Both the position numbers and the translations under genes were made by a program. Of a stretch of 64,000 nucleotides of DNA, positions 36,138-46,388 are shown in pieces; positions within the stretch are counted from its first letter, which is position 1, and the number at the start of each line of letters is the position of its first letter. The stretch comes from Streptomyces californicus (GTDB taxonomy: Bacteria; Actinomycetota; Actinomycetes; Streptomycetales; Streptomycetaceae). Below the pieces are notes generated by a model that saw only the letters and a list, made by a program, of their open reading frames with translations, made no database searches and was not told the origin of the DNA. The stretch covers positions 248,001 through 312,000 of the forward strand of contig NZ_JNZZ01000003.1 in NCBI RefSeq assembly GCF_000717645.1. Reading direction: 5' to 3'.

Positions 36138-36211
36138 TAGCGGGGACAGGATTTGAACCTGCGACCTCTGGGTTATGAGCCCAGCGAGCTACCGAGCTGC
36201 TCCACCCCGCG
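36138..36211 (-). tRNA. tRNA-fMet (CAU), initiator, copy 2
   Basis: It is identical over all 74 bases to 33461-33534, with the same C1 x U72 mismatch and three G:C pairs in the anticodon stem. It also lacks an encoded CCA. It sits 42 bases beyond the stop of the UPF0182 gene. Confidence 0.95.
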
Positions 36212-36253
36212 TCGTTGTGTTCAAACCGTACCACGACGCGGGGTGGGTTTTTC

Positions 36254-39200
36254 TCAGCTGCCCTGGTCGGAGCCCTGCTCGGCCCCTTCCGGCTTCCTCG
36301 CCCCGTCCGCCGGCTTCTCGGCACTCGCGGGCGAGGCCGAGCTGTCCGGCTTGGCGGGCTTGGCATCGTCCGCCGGCTTGTCGCCGTCGGCCTTGTCCCC
36401 GTCGCCGCCCGACTTGGGCTGCGCGGCGGCGGCCCGCTCCAGGGCCTCCTGCAGGGCGTCCTGGGCCTTGCCGTAGGCCGGCCAGTCCTGCTCCTTCAGC
36501 GCCTTCTCGCCGTCCGTGTACGCCTTCTGGGCGTCCGCGATGGCCTTCTTGAGCGCCGCGTCACCGGTGGCCGGGGGCTCGTCGGTCTCGCCCGGCGGCT
36601 CACTCGGGTCGGGTGGCGTCGTGTCCGCGTCGCCGTCGACTCCGAAGACCGCGTTGAGCGCGTCTCCCAGGTTGTTCTCGAAGACGATCTTCGAGCCGTA
36701 GGAGGCGGCGACCTTGCGCAGCAGCGGGTAGTTCTGGTTGCCACCGCGCGTGTACACCGGCTCGATGTAGAGGAAGCCGCCCTCCAGCGGAACCGTCAGC
36801 AGGTTGCCGTACTCGATGTCCGAGTCGGTGCCCTTCAGGTTCCTCACGAACTCGGCGACGTCGTCGTTGCCGTTGAGCTCACTCTGCACCTGGCCGGGGC
36901 CCTTCACCGTGGAGGTGACCCTCAGCAGGCGCATCGTGCCGTAGTCCTTGCTGGCCGCGTCCGCGTTCACCGCCATGAAGGCCCCCAGGTTGGGGCGGCC
37001 CCGTGGGGTGAACGTGGTGGTCAGCGAGAACTGCTGCGCGTCCTGGCCCGGCATCTTCATGCTCAGGTAGTACGGCGGAACGGAGCCCGGCTCCTTGTTG
37101 GTCGGGTCGTCCGGCACCTGCCACGCGTCGGAACCGCTGTAGAACTGCGCGGGGTCCTCGACGTGGTAGCGGGTCAGCAGCTCGCGCTGGACCTTGAACA
37201 GGTCCTGCGGGTAGCGCAGGTGGTCCATCAGCGCCTTGGGGATGTCGCCGCGGGCCTCGACCGTGCCCGGGAACGCCTTGCGCCAGGTCTTGAGGACCGG
37301 GTCCTCGGTGTCCCACTCGTACAGCTTGACCTTGCCGTCGTACGCGTCGACGGTGGCCTTCACCGAGTTGCGGATGTAGTTGACCTGGTTCTGCTGGGCG
37401 ACGACCGCGCGCTGGTTGGTGGTCAGCGAGTCGGCCGTGGTGTCGCCGAGCGTCGTCCGGGACGCGTACGGATAGCCGTTGCTCGTGGTGTACGCGTCGA
37501 CGATCCACTGGATCCGGCCGTCCACGACCGCCGGGTAGGCGTCGCCGTCGATGGTCAGCCACGGGGCGACCGCCTCGACGCGCTCCTTGGGCGTGCGGTT
37601 GTACAGGATCCGCGAGCCCTCGCCGATGGCTCCCGAGTACATGATCTGCGGCTCGCTGAACGAGACCGCGTACGCGGCACGGTTGAAGGTGTTGGAGAGA
37701 CTGACCCCGCTGTCACCCTTGTAACTGGTGGTCTTCTCGCCGTCCTCCTCGTAGTCGAGCTCCTTCTGGGGCCCGCCGACGATGGAGTACTGCTCGGTCT
37801 TCTCGCCGTAGTAGATCCGCTGCTCGTACTTGCCGAACTCACCCGTGGAGGGCAGACCCGACTCGGTGAAGTCCGGGGACCCCGTCGGGTTGGTGCCGGT
37901 GGTGGTGCCGCGGGCCGCGATGGCGCCGTAGCCGTGGGTGTACGTGAAGTGGTCGTTGATCCAGTTCCGCTTCGGGATGCCCTCGATGTTCAGCTCACGC
38001 AGGCCGATGACCGTGTCCTGCTCCTTGCCGTCCTTGTCCTTGTAGCGGTCGACGTCGAGCGTCCTGGGGAACTGGTAGTAGTTCCTCCGCTGCTGGAGCT
38101 GCTGGAAGGCCGGGGAGACGACGTTGGGGTCCATCACGCGGTAGCTGGCGGCGGTGTTGGCCGCGGCCCGCAGCTTGGTGTCGTCCTCGGTGGTCGCCTG
38201 CCCGTCGTAGTCGTCCACCTTGGCGTCATCGATGTCGTACGCGTCGCGCGTGGCGTCGATGTTCTTCTGGATGAACGGCGCTTCCTTGGCCTGCTCGTTC
38301 GGCTGGACCTGGAACTTCTGGACGATCGCCGGGTAGAGCCCGCCGATCAGGATCGCCGAGAGCACCATCAGGCCGAAACCGATGACGGGGAGCTGCCAGG
38401 TGCGGCGCCACAGCGTCGCGAAGAACAGCACCGCGCAGATCACGGCGATGCAGAACAGGATGGTCTTCGCCGGGAGATAGGCGTTGGCGTCGACGTACCG
38501 CAGGCCCGTCCAGTTGTCGGTGGCCTTGAAGTCGCTCGACTTCACGGCCAGCCCGTACCGGTCGAGCCAGTACGCCACGGCCTTCAGGGAGACGAAGACC
38601 CCGAGCAGCACCGAGAGGTGGCCGGTGGCCGCACCGGTGGCGCGCGCGCCCGGGCTGGTGATGCGCAGCCCGCCGTACAGGTAGTGCGTCAGCGCGGCGG
38701 CGATCAGCGAGAGCACGGTCGCCGCGAAGCCGAAGCCCAGCAGGAAGCGGTACCACGGCAGGTCGAACGCGTAGAAGGCGACGTCCAGCTTGAACTGGGG
38801 GTCCTTCTGGTTGAACGGCACGCCGTTGACGTACATCAGCCAGGTGCGCCACTGGCCGGAGGAGGAGGCCCCGGCGATCAGTCCGACGAGCGCCGTGACG
38901 GCGAGCAGCACCCACTTCTTGTAGGGGGCGATGCTCATGCGGTAGCGGTCCAGGCTCTGCTGTTCCAGGGACATCGCGCTCAGCGGCGGCCGGAGCCGGT
39001 GCGCGAGCCAGATGTTCACACCGATGGCCACGGCCATCAGCAGTCCGAAGACGAGGAACAGCCCGATCTTGGTCCACAGGGTGGTGGTGAAGACGGATGA
39101 ATACGCGACCGACCTGTACCAGAGCCAGTCCGTCCAGAACCCCGCGAACATGACGAAGGCCATGGCGAGGACCGCCAGGACACCCAAAGTCATGAGCAGG

Positions 39201-39283
39201 GTTCGGGCACGCCGGGACGGGCGGCCGACTCTGATCCGTGGCCCGGTCGGGCCTCCGCCGCGGTCCGGCATCTGGAAAGCCAA
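36254..39283 (-). CDS. UPF0182-family large membrane protein
   Basis: The protein has 1009 residues. About seven membrane helices occupy the first 330 residues ([20 protein letters not shown] onward). A large predicted extracytoplasmic domain follows (about 340-900), then an acidic Asp/Pro/Lys-rich tail with a helical [23 protein letters not shown] segment. The family is conserved across actinobacteria (M. tuberculosis Rv3193c) without known function. TTG 39283 is chosen because GAGGTG lies 6 bases upstream; ATG 39271 has no ribosome site. It is divergent from the PPA1309-type gene, with a 124-bp gap. Confidence 0.88.
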   Translation of the reverse strand: MAFQMPDRGGGPTGPRIRVGRPSRRARTLLMTLGVLAVLAMAFVMFAGFWTDWLWYRSVAYSSVFTTTLWTKIGLFLVFGLLMAVAIGVNIWLAHRLRPPLSAMSLEQQSLDRYRMSIAPYKKWVLLAVTALVGLIAGASSSGQWRTWLMYVNGVPFNQKDPQFKLDVAFYAFDLPWYRFLLGFGFAATVLSLIAAALTHYLYGGLRITSPGARATGAATGHLSVLLGVFVSLKAVAYWLDRYGLAVKSSDFKATDNWTGLRYVDANAYLPAKTILFCIAVICAVLFFATLWRRTWQLPVIGFGLMVLSAILIGGLYPAIVQKFQVQPNEQAKEAPFIQKNIDATRDAYDIDDAKVDDYDGQATTEDDTKLRAAANTAASYRVMDPNVVSPAFQQLQQRRNYYQFPRTLDVDRYKDKDGKEQDTVIGLRELNIEGIPKRNWINDHFTYTHGYGAIAARGTTTGTNPTGSPDFTESGLPSTGEFGKYEQRIYYGEKTEQYSIVGGPQKELDYEEDGEKTTSYKGDSGVSLSNTFNRAAYAVSFSEPQIMYSGAIGEGSRILYNRTPKERVEAVAPWLTIDGDAYPAVVDGRIQWIVDAYTTSNGYPYASRTTLGDTTADSLTTNQRAVVAQQNQVNYIRNSVKATVDAYDGKVKLYEWDTEDPVLKTWRKAFPGTVEARGDIPKALMDHLRYPQDLFKVQRELLTRYHVEDPAQFYSGSDAWQVPDDPTNKEPGSVPPYYLSMKMPGQDAQQFSLTTTFTPRGRPNLGAFMAVNADAASKDYGTMRLLRVTSTVKGPGQVQSELNGNDDVAEFVRNLKGTDSDIEYGNLLTVPLEGGFLYIEPVYTRGGNQNYPLLRKVAASYGSKIVFENNLGDALNAVFGVDGDADTTPPDPSEPPGETDEPPATGDAALKKAIADAQKAYTDGEKALKEQDWPAYGKAQDALQEALERAAAAQPKSGGDGDKADGDKPADDAKPAKPDSSASPASAEKPADGARKPEGAEQGSDQGS

Positions 39284-39407
39284 CGTGCGCACCTCGAAGT
39301 TCGCGGTCGTGTGGAACAGGCCCAGGGAACGTAGAGCCCACCTATGCAACTTACTGAGGCTTTACCTAGTTCCCGTTCCCGGGGCGGAAGGAGGCAGGAT
39401 ATTGCCC

Positions 39408-39968
39408 ATGCCCAATGTTTCCCCCGCAGGACCCCCGATGGCCGCGAGTCCACTCACCGTCGCCGTCCTCGAAATCGACGCCTACGCCTCCAACCTCGGC
39501 TGGGACCAGCCGGCCCGGCTGTTCGCCCTGGTCGACACCGACCGGCTGCGGGTCCAGGAGCCCGGCCTCGCCGCCCAGCTCGGCCTGGAGGACCCCGGCT
39601 CCTCCGTCGCCGCGCTCACCCCGATCGAACAGGACGAGCTGCCCCCGGGCACCGCGCTCGACGAATTCCTCGCGACCATCGCCTGGCCCGACGCCGTCGT
39701 CGGCTGCGCGATGACGGTGGAGCGGCTGATGCTGCCGCCGTCCGCCGAGGCGTCCGTCCCAGACGACCTGAGCGACCGGCAGCTGACGAAGTGGGTGGCC
39801 AAGCACCCCGACCGGCAGGAGGTGCGGATGACCGTGGCCGTCCTGCGCGACGGGGCCCGCGAGTCCGCCGTACGGCTGCGCGAGAAGGACTCCCCCACCG
39901 AGGTGCTGACCGGCGCCGGCCTGGTGCCCGGTCTCGCCGAGGCGCTCGCGGCGACGTTCGAGTCCTGA
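39408..39968 (+). CDS. PPA1309-family protein, unknown function
   Basis: The protein has 186 residues with a GGAAGGAGG site upstream. Conserved stretches are WDQPARLFALVDT, ALTPIEQDELPPG, LATIAWPDAVVGCAM and AKHPDRQEVRMTVAVLRDG. It is soluble, with no signal peptide or known catalytic motif. The family is confined to actinobacteria and regularly neighbours the UPF0182 and PDZ genes. The final codons (AATFES-stop) are the seed of a downstream tandem repeat. Confidence 0.75.
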   Translation: MPNVSPAGPPMAASPLTVAVLEIDAYASNLGWDQPARLFALVDTDRLRVQEPGLAAQLGLEDPGSSVAALTPIEQDELPPGTALDEFLATIAWPDAVVGCAMTVERLMLPPSAEASVPDDLSDRQLTKWVAKHPDRQEVRMTVAVLRDGARESAVRLREKDSPTEVLTGAGLVPGLAEALAATFES

Positions 39969-40064
39969 TCGCCGTCACGTTCGCGTCGTGAGCGCGGCGA
40001 TCTCCGCGCTCTGTGTCGCGGTGACGTCCGCGTGCTGTGGCGCGGTGACGTCCGCGTCCTGATC
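39947..40064. repeat. five 22-24 bp tandem units iterating the 3' end of the PPA1309-type gene
   Basis: Units are 39947-39970 (inside the gene, covering its stop), 39971-39992, 39993-40016, 40017-40040 and 40041-40064. The first and last are identical at about 20 of 24 positions, and both end in CCTGATC. Units three to five share CGCGG-GA-GTCCGCG cores. Confidence 0.8.
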
Positions 40065-40069
40065 CGGTC

Positions 40070-40103
40070 GCTGCCCGGGAGCCGTCCACGGCTCCCGGGC
40101 AGC
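40070..40103. terminator. bidirectional terminator between the PPA1309-type and PDZ genes
   Basis: GCTGCCCGGGAGCCGT (40070-40085) pairs exactly with 40088-40103 around CC. The genes converge here. Confidence 0.88.
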
Positions 40104-40109
40104 GCTGCG

Positions 40110-41219
40110 TCAGCCGGTCGAGCAGCTCGCCAGGCCGGCGGTCTTCCCGGAACGGATCTGCTCCAGCGCCTTCGTGGCGTCCTCGATGGTCTTGACCCGT
40201 ACGAGGGTGAGTCCGTCCGGCGTGTCGGCGGCCGCCGAAGCGCAGTTCTCGTCGGGGGTGAGGAAGTAGCGGGCCCCGGCCTCACGGGCGCCGACCAGCT
40301 TCATGTTGATGCCGCCGATCGGGCCGACCTTGCCCGCGTCGTCGATGGTTCCGGTGCCCGCGACGAACTCGCCGCCCGTCAGGTCGCCCGGGGTGAGCTT
40401 GTCGATGATGCCCAGGGAGAACATCAGCCCGGCGCTCGGCCCGCCGACGTCGGCGAGCTTGATGTCGATCTCGAACGGGAACGTGTGGTCGGTCCCGGCC
40501 CTGATGCCGACGATCGCCCGGTCCTTCCCGCCCTCCTCGCCCTCGGCGGCGGGGGCCTTCACCGTCTTGACGGTGACCTTCTCGCCGCCCTCGGGGGCGC
40601 GGCCGGCCTTCTCGGCGGCCGCGGCCTCCTTCTCCGGGACGATGGTGAAGACGACGTTCTCGCCGGGGCGGTGCTCGGTGACGAGCTTCGCCACGTCACC
40701 GGGCTCCTCGACCGCCGTGCCGTCGACGGCCTTGATCACGTCGCCCGCGTGCAGCTTGCCCTCGGACGGGCTGCCCTTGACCACGCTGGAGACCACGATC
40801 TGGGTGGCGACCGGGATGTCCAGCTCCTTGAGGGCCGCCACCTTGGCGCTCTCCTGGGACTGGCTGAACTCCTCGGCGTTCTCCTGGGTGGACTGCTCCT
40901 CGGTCTTGCCGTCGGGGTAGAGCGTGTCGTGCGGCACCACGACGCTGTCGTGGGTGAGCCATCCGTAGACGGCCTCGACGATGTTCATCCGGTACTCCGC
41001 CCCGGTGACACGGACCGTCGTCATGTTGAGATGACCGGAAGGCGGGTACGTCTTGCGACCGGAGATCTGCAGGACGGGCTCGCCGCGCGCGTCGCCCAGG
41101 GTGTTCACCGTCGGTCCCGGGGACATCTCCGAGTAAGGGACTTTGATCAGCACGCCTGCGCAGAGCAGCGCGATGAGGACGAGAGTGGAGGCGAGCATCG
41201 TCGCGGTGCGGCGTGGCAT
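40110..41219 (-). CDS. YlbL-like PDZ/Lon-type (S16) membrane-anchored serine protease
   Basis: The protein has 369 residues. One N-terminal membrane anchor (STLVLIALLCAGVLI) is followed by an extracytoplasmic part, a PDZ domain (about 135-200, ATQIVVSSVVKGSPSEGKLHAGDVIKAVDG) and a Lon-like proteolytic domain. Ser is in DVGGPSAGLMFSLG and Lys is in GPIGGINMKLVGA, the catalytic dyad, so it should be active. M. tuberculosis Rv3194c is the positional and domain equivalent. The substrate is unknown. It starts 81 bases after the next upstream small membrane-protein gene. Confidence 0.9.
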   Translation of the reverse strand: MPRRTATMLASTLVLIALLCAGVLIKVPYSEMSPGPTVNTLGDARGEPVLQISGRKTYPPSGHLNMTTVRVTGAEYRMNIVEAVYGWLTHDSVVVPHDTLYPDGKTEEQSTQENAEEFSQSQESAKVAALKELDIPVATQIVVSSVVKGSPSEGKLHAGDVIKAVDGTAVEEPGDVAKLVTEHRPGENVVFTIVPEKEAAAAEKAGRAPEGGEKVTVKTVKAPAAEGEEGGKDRAIVGIRAGTDHTFPFEIDIKLADVGGPSAGLMFSLGIIDKLTPGDLTGGEFVAGTGTIDDAGKVGPIGGINMKLVGAREAGARYFLTPDENCASAAADTPDGLTLVRVKTIEDATKALEQIRSGKTAGLASCSTG

Positions 41220-41300
41220 GGAACGACAGTACGGGAAGGGCCTGTCAGTGCACTGCCGGGGCCGGTCCGTACGGGGCGACCGGAGCGCGGCGGAAGGCGG

Positions 41301-41492
41301 TCACGCGGCGTGCTCCGGCTCTCGGGAGTCCTCGGAACCGGAATGCGATTTCGCCATCGCGTCGCGGAACCGGGCGTAGCCGGCGAGTTCGGTGACATCG
41401 CCGGTCGTGCGGTTGCGGGCTGCCCAGCCCGCCCATATCGCGCCGCCGACCGCGGCGATAACGGGAATCAACAGCCAAGCGAGTGCCGCCAT
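41301..41492 (-). CDS. small single-pass membrane protein
   Basis: The protein has 63 residues. One N-terminal helix (ALAWLLIPVIAAVGGAIWAGW) precedes a charged cytoplasmic tail ending EDSREPEHAA. GGGAGG lies 5 bases before the ATG at 41492. It is too short for family recognition, but codon use and the clear ribosome site support a real gene. It lies between moaE and the PDZ protease on the same strand. Confidence 0.65.
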   Translation of the reverse strand: MAALAWLLIPVIAAVGGAIWAGWAARNRTTGDVTELAGYARFRDAMAKSHSGSEDSREPEHAA

Positions 41493-41617
41493 CACGACCT
41501 CCCTACCATGAGCGACCGGGTACCCCGATCAGCAGATTAACGATCTGGAAGACCAACGCTCATGGCGGGGGTGCGGTTACGCAAATCGGGGCTGATGCGC
41601 CTCCGTCCGGTTTGCGA

Positions 41618-42079
<462 letters not shown>

Positions 42080-42187
42080 GCCTCCATCGTGCCGTACGGC
42101 TCCGACAACCCGGAATTGCCTCATCCACCGGCGGCGGGTCGCCCCGTTTGGAGTCTCCTACAGGGCCGCCGGAGGCTCCGGGGACGG

Positions 42188-43339
42188 TCAGATGCGGCGG
42201 CGGGCCTTGCGGGCCCGGCGGACGACGGCGGCGGCGCCGAGCAGGGCGACCGTGGCCCCGGCGGCTCCGGCGGCGGTGGCGTCCTTGCGGCCGAGGCGGC
42301 GGCCGGCGACGGTGTGGCGGCCCTCGACCTCTTCGAGCAGCGCGCCGAGCACTGCCTCGTTGGTCCATTTCGGACGCCATCCCGCGTCGTGCAGCCGGCT
42401 GACGCTGACCACCCAGGGGTGCATCGTGTACGCCAGGTCGCCCGCCGGGGACGGGGTGAGCCCGATCCGGTGGAGCCGGGCCGCGGCGCCGAGCGCGACG
42501 GCGGAGGGCAGCTCCATCCGGCGTACGCCGCTGAGCTCCTCGACCTCGTCCTGTTCCAGCCAGCCGTCGCAGCCCACCGCGAACTCGCCGTCGATCTTCT
42601 CCAGGGCGGCGTACTCCAGCGCCGTCACCAGGTCCTCGACGTGGCAGAACTGCCAGGTCGGGCGCGATCCGGCGACCACCAGGAGACGCGGGGACTCGAA
42701 GTAGCGGGTCAGGGCGGTGTCGGTGCCGCCGACCAGGATGGTGGGGCGCACGACGGTGACATTGAGCCCGGGGTGGGCGCGCGGGGCGCGTCGGCCGAGC
42801 CGCTCGATCTCCAGGAGGTCGCCGACGCCGGTGGCCTCCGCGGTGGCGCGCAGCTCCGCGTCCTCGGAGAGCGGCACGTCGTTGTCGGCGAGCGCTCCGT
42901 AGACCATCGCCGAAGTGCACAGGACGACCCGGTGGACCCCGGCCGCAGCCGCTGCCGTGAGCACGGTCTGGGTGCCGCGTACGTTGTACGCGGTGCGGGC
43001 GGCGGGGTCTGTCTCCAGGTCGAGGTCGAGGGCGAGGTGGACGACGACGTCCGCGCCGCGCAGCTTCTCGGCGATGGCCGGGTCGCGGACGTCCAGGATG
43101 TGCCAGGTCGCCTCGGAGACCTCGCCGCGGCGCTCGTCGATGGCGATGACCTGCTTGACCTCGTCGGACGCGGCGAGGTGGGCGGTCAGCAGTTCGCCGA
43201 TCCCGGTGGCGGCGCCGGTGACCGCGACGACGGGGCCCCGGTTTCTGCGGCCCCGGGGGCGTTTCTCCTCGGTCGTGCTCGCGGGCGAGGGGTCGGTCAG
43301 GTTTCGCGCTGCGCGAACCTGCGGATCTGGGGAACTCAC
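42188..43339 (-). CDS. NAD-dependent epimerase/dehydratase (extended SDR)
   Basis: The protein has 383 residues. The nucleotide-binding fold starts with AVTGAATGIGELL (about 38-50), the Rossmann strand end is VIAIDERRGE, and HLALDLDLE and the catalytic-type S(A)MVYGAL segment follow. The C-terminal tail carries a hydrophobic helix (AAGAAGATVALLGAAAVV) ending RRARKARRRI, suggesting membrane attachment. GTG 43339 follows GGAGA; the longer frame (to 43546) crosses the divergent promoter. The substrate cannot be told. Confidence 0.82.
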   Translation of the reverse strand: MSSPDPQVRAARNLTDPSPASTTEEKRPRGRRNRGPVVAVTGAATGIGELLTAHLAASDEVKQVIAIDERRGEVSEATWHILDVRDPAIAEKLRGADVVVHLALDLDLETDPAARTAYNVRGTQTVLTAAAAAGVHRVVLCTSAMVYGALADNDVPLSEDAELRATAEATGVGDLLEIERLGRRAPRAHPGLNVTVVRPTILVGGTDTALTRYFESPRLLVVAGSRPTWQFCHVEDLVTALEYAALEKIDGEFAVGCDGWLEQDEVEELSGVRRMELPSAVALGAAARLHRIGLTPSPAGDLAYTMHPWVVSVSRLHDAGWRPKWTNEAVLGALLEEVEGRHTVAGRRLGRKDATAAGAAGATVALLGAAAVVRRARKARRRI

Positions 43340-43530
43340 CGGGCGTCTCCAGCGGTTGTCTTCAGTACGTACCCGACGTGACGCGTACGTACCAGGTGGC
43401 GTCCATCCTGCCGCAGGCCGGGAGTCGGCGGAGCACTGAGGCCCGAAGCGGGCGTGGTGTCTACGCTGGATGGTGATGTCGGGCAGTCGCCGTCGGTTCG
43501 AGCCGGCGGCCCTACGAGCCGAGGAAACCC

Positions 43531-45000
43531 GTGAGTGACACCCCATTCGGATTCGGCCTTCCGCCGGAGGAGCCGGAGAACGGCGACGAGGGCAAGAAGA
43601 AGGACCCCACCGAGAGTGGGCAGAGCGCGGGCGGGCCCGGAAACCCGTTCGGATTCGGGCCGGGCGCGGGCGGGGACAACCCGTTCGCCGCGATGTTCGG
43701 CGCGATGAACCCGAACGATCTCGGCGCCGCCTTCCAGCAGCTCGGCCAGATGCTGAGCTACGAGGGCGGTCCCGTGAACTGGGACATGGCCAAGCAGATC
43801 GCCCGCCAGACGGTCTCGCAGGGCACGGCGGACGGCTCCAAGGACGCCAGCGTCGGCCCGTCCGAGCGCACGGCGGTCGACGAGGCGCTGCGGCTGGCGG
43901 ACCTCTGGCTGGACGGCGTCACGTCGATGCCCTCCGGTTCGGTCTCCACCGTGGCGTGGAGCCGGGCGGAGTGGGTCGAGGCGTCGCTGCCCGCGTGGCG
44001 GCAGCTGGTCGACCCGGTGGCCGAGCGGGTGGGCCTGGCGATGGGCGATGTGCTGCCCGAGGAGATGCAGGCCATGGCGGGCCCGCTGATCGGCATGATG
44101 CGCTCCATGGGCGGCGCCATGTTCGGCCAGCAGATCGGCCAGGCCGTGGGCACGCTGGCCGGTGAGGTGGTCGGTTCCACCGACATCGGGCTGCCGCTGG
44201 GCCCGGCGGGCAAGGCCGCGCTCCTCCCGCTGAACGTGGAGAAGTTCGGCAAAGACCTCAGCGTCCCGCAGGACGAGGTCCGGCTGTATCTGGCCCTGCG
44301 CGAGGCCGCCCACCAGCGGCTCTTCGCCCATGTGCCGTGGCTGCGGTCGCATCTGTTCGGCGCGGTCGAGGCGTACGCCCGGGGGATCAAGGTCGACACC
44401 AGCAAGCTGGAGGACGTCGTCGGCCAGTTCGACCCCTCGCAGCCGGAGCAGCTTCAGGACGCCTTGCAGCAAGGCATGTTCCAGCCGGAGGACACGCCCG
44501 AGCAGAAGGCGTCCCTGGCCCGTCTGGAGACGGCGCTCGCGCTGGTGGAGGGCTGGGTGGACGCGGTGGTCCACGAGGCCGCGAAGTCCCGCCTGACCTC
44601 GGCGGACGCGCTGCGCGAGACGATGCGCAGGCGCCGTGCGTCCGGGGGCCCGGCCGAGCAGACGTTCGCCACGCTCATCGGCCTCCAGCTGCGCCCGCGC
44701 CGGCTCCGGGACGCCTCGCGGCTGTGGGCCTCGCTCACGGACGCGCGGGGGCTGGAGGGCCGCGACGCGCTCTGGGAGCACCCGGACATGCTGCCGACCG
44801 CGGGCGACCTGGACGACCCGGACGGATTCGTCCACCACGAGCAGGCCGACTTCTCCGAGCTGGACAGGATGCTCGGCGAGGCCGCGCAGGGTTCGGGGAC
44901 GGCCGCGCCGGAGAAGTCGAAGCCGGCCGAGGGTGAGGACGGCGAGAACGACAGCGCCGAGGACGGGACGGACGAGGGCAAGGACGGCCGCGACCGGTGA
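43531..45000 (+). CDS. zinc-dependent metalloprotease-like protein (DUF2342/zincin-like)
   Basis: The protein has 489 residues with a GTG start after GAGGAAA. The N-terminal 55 residues are disordered with two PFGFG motifs. The core (about 85-410) has the family landmarks WDMAKQIARQ, MGGAMFGQQIGQAVGTLAGEVVGS, LYLALREAAHQRLFAHVPWL and HEAAKSRLTSADALRETMRRRRA. Acidic Glu/Asp/Lys-rich residues form the tail. The fold resembles zincins, but whether proteolysis occurs is unproven. M. tuberculosis Rv3195 is the positional match. It overlaps the Nudix gene by four bases (GTGA). Confidence 0.82.
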   Translation: MSDTPFGFGLPPEEPENGDEGKKKDPTESGQSAGGPGNPFGFGPGAGGDNPFAAMFGAMNPNDLGAAFQQLGQMLSYEGGPVNWDMAKQIARQTVSQGTADGSKDASVGPSERTAVDEALRLADLWLDGVTSMPSGSVSTVAWSRAEWVEASLPAWRQLVDPVAERVGLAMGDVLPEEMQAMAGPLIGMMRSMGGAMFGQQIGQAVGTLAGEVVGSTDIGLPLGPAGKAALLPLNVEKFGKDLSVPQDEVRLYLALREAAHQRLFAHVPWLRSHLFGAVEAYARGIKVDTSKLEDVVGQFDPSQPEQLQDALQQGMFQPEDTPEQKASLARLETALALVEGWVDAVVHEAAKSRLTSADALRETMRRRRASGGPAEQTFATLIGLQLRPRRLRDASRLWASLTDARGLEGRDALWEHPDMLPTAGDLDDPDGFVHHEQADFSELDRMLGEAAQGSGTAAPEKSKPAEGEDGENDSAEDGTDEGKDGRDR

Positions 45001-45536
45001 CCCTGCACGACGACGCCGTCCGCGTACTGAAGGAGTACGCCCCCGAGGGCGCGGACGGGGACCAGGCCGAGCTGCGCCGGGTCTATCTGGACCATCTGGC
45101 CGGGCACCCCGACGGCATGTGGAAGGCGTGCGGGGCCGGGCATGTGACGGCCAGCGCCCTGGTGATCGACCCGTCGCGGGAGAAGGTTCTCCTGACCCTG
45201 CACCGGAAGCTGCGGATGTGGCTCCAGATGGGCGGCCACTGCGAGCCGGAGGACACCTCGTTGGAGACCGCCGCGCTGCGTGAGGCCACGGAGGAGTCCG
45301 GCGTGACGGGGCTGGCCCTGCTGCCCGGCGGACCGGTCCGGCTGGACCGTCACGCGATCCCGTCCCCGTGCAACTGGCACCTGGACGTGCAGTATGCGGC
45401 CCTGGCCCCGGCCGGGGCGGCGGAGCGGATCAGCGAGGAGTCCCTGGAGCTGCGCTGGTTCGCGTACGAGGATGTGCCCGGCGTGGCCGACGCCTCCGTC
45501 GTACGGCTGCTGGAGGCGACGAGGGCCCGGCTGTAA
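44997..45536 (+). CDS. Nudix hydrolase
   Basis: The protein has 179 residues. The Nudix helix is seen as GGHCEPED...AALREATEESGV, with the catalytic REATEE intact and slightly altered loop spacing. A His-rich substrate segment (LDRHAIPSPCNWHLDVQY) follows. The start overlaps the zincin-like stop, so the two are translated together. The substrate is unknown. A 14-bp terminator follows at 45559. Confidence 0.88.
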   Translation: MTLHDDAVRVLKEYAPEGADGDQAELRRVYLDHLAGHPDGMWKACGAGHVTASALVIDPSREKVLLTLHRKLRMWLQMGGHCEPEDTSLETAALREATEESGVTGLALLPGGPVRLDRHAIPSPCNWHLDVQYAALAPAGAAERISEESLELRWFAYEDVPGVADASVVRLLEATRARL

Positions 45537-45558
45537 CGGCCGACCGAGTGGACATGTG

Positions 45559-45590
45559 TAAGGGGCGGCCTCCCTTGAGGCCGCTCCTTA
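45559..45590. terminator. bidirectional terminator, Nudix gene and AIM24 operon
   Basis: TAAGGGGCGGCCTC (45559-45572) pairs with 45577-45590 (one G-U) around CCTT. It separates the convergent units. Confidence 0.85.
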
Positions 45591-45613
45591 CCGTCGTGTT
45601 CCGCGGGTGCCGG

Positions 45614-46369
45614 TCAGTTCCAGGCGTTGTTCTGGTTCTGGCCGTGGGAGCCGTGCTGGCCCATGCCGAACTGGGCGCGGGCGCCCTGGCCGATCTGGGC
45701 GTTCTGCGGGGGCATGACCTCACTCGGCTGGACCAGCGCGAAGCCCTGGCCGAGGAAGCTCAGCTCCCAGCCCTCCCCCGTGTTGCCACGACGCCGGAAG
45801 ACGCCCGAGGAGTGGGTCTGCGCCTGCATCTGCACGCGCAGGGAGCTGGACCAGGCGACGATCGCGTCCGCGTCGACGTTCACGTACTTCTCGGGCGTGA
45901 CCTGCATCATCAGCGGCTGGCCCGAGGTCATGAGGGCGACCTTGCCCGTACCGGAGATGTTGAGCTGGTACTTGCCGCTCCCGGAGATGCCGTACTGGCT
46001 GTCCACCGCGATGACCTCGGTGTGCAGCGAGGAGTCGAGCGCCAGGACGTAGGAGCTGTCCACGGTCATCCCCTCGCGGTCGACGTCCACGACGTGGATG
46101 TACTGCGCGAGGTTGGCGAGGTAGACGGTGCCCTGGCCGGACACGCGCATCAGGTCGAGGCCCTCGCCGGTGCGCGCGCGGGCGTTGCGCTGGCTCCGCG
46201 ACTGGTACTCCCCGTCGAAGTCCATCAGGCCCTGGTAGGCGACCATCGCGCCCTTGCGAGCGAGGACGTCGTCGTGGCCGTTCAGCGAGAGCCGCAGGAG
46301 CTGCGGGTTCTGGATCGCGTACCGGTCCTGGGTCTGCTGCTCGGTGTGGCTGAAAAGCGGACTCTGCAT
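45614..46369 (-). CDS. AIM24-family protein (third gene of the TerD/AIM24 operon)
   Basis: The protein has 251 residues. The AIM24 beta-barrel repeats are clear: NPQLLRLSLNGHDDVLARKGAMVAYQG, GQGTVYLANLAQYIHVVDVDREGMTVDSSYVLALDSSL and VNVDADAIVAWSSSL. It ends in a Gln/Gly/His/Asn-rich flexible tail. GGAGGGAGAA precedes the ATG. AIM24 domains bind membranes or scaffold complexes; bacterial function is not established. It follows a paralogue by 19 bases. Confidence 0.85.
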   Translation of the reverse strand: MQSPLFSHTEQQTQDRYAIQNPQLLRLSLNGHDDVLARKGAMVAYQGLMDFDGEYQSRSQRNARARTGEGLDLMRVSGQGTVYLANLAQYIHVVDVDREGMTVDSSYVLALDSSLHTEVIAVDSQYGISGSGKYQLNISGTGKVALMTSGQPLMMQVTPEKYVNVDADAIVAWSSSLRVQMQAQTHSSGVFRRRGNTGEGWELSFLGQGFALVQPSEVMPPQNAQIGQGARAQFGMGQHGSHGQNQNNAWN

Positions 46370-46388
46370 GATGTGTTCTCCCTCCCCG

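Noticed and set aside
36215..39100. 961-codon plus-strand frame opposite the UPF0182 gene
   Set aside because: Antisense shadow with Val/Arg/Gly/Leu bias and no recognisable motif; the minus-strand frame has helices and family features.
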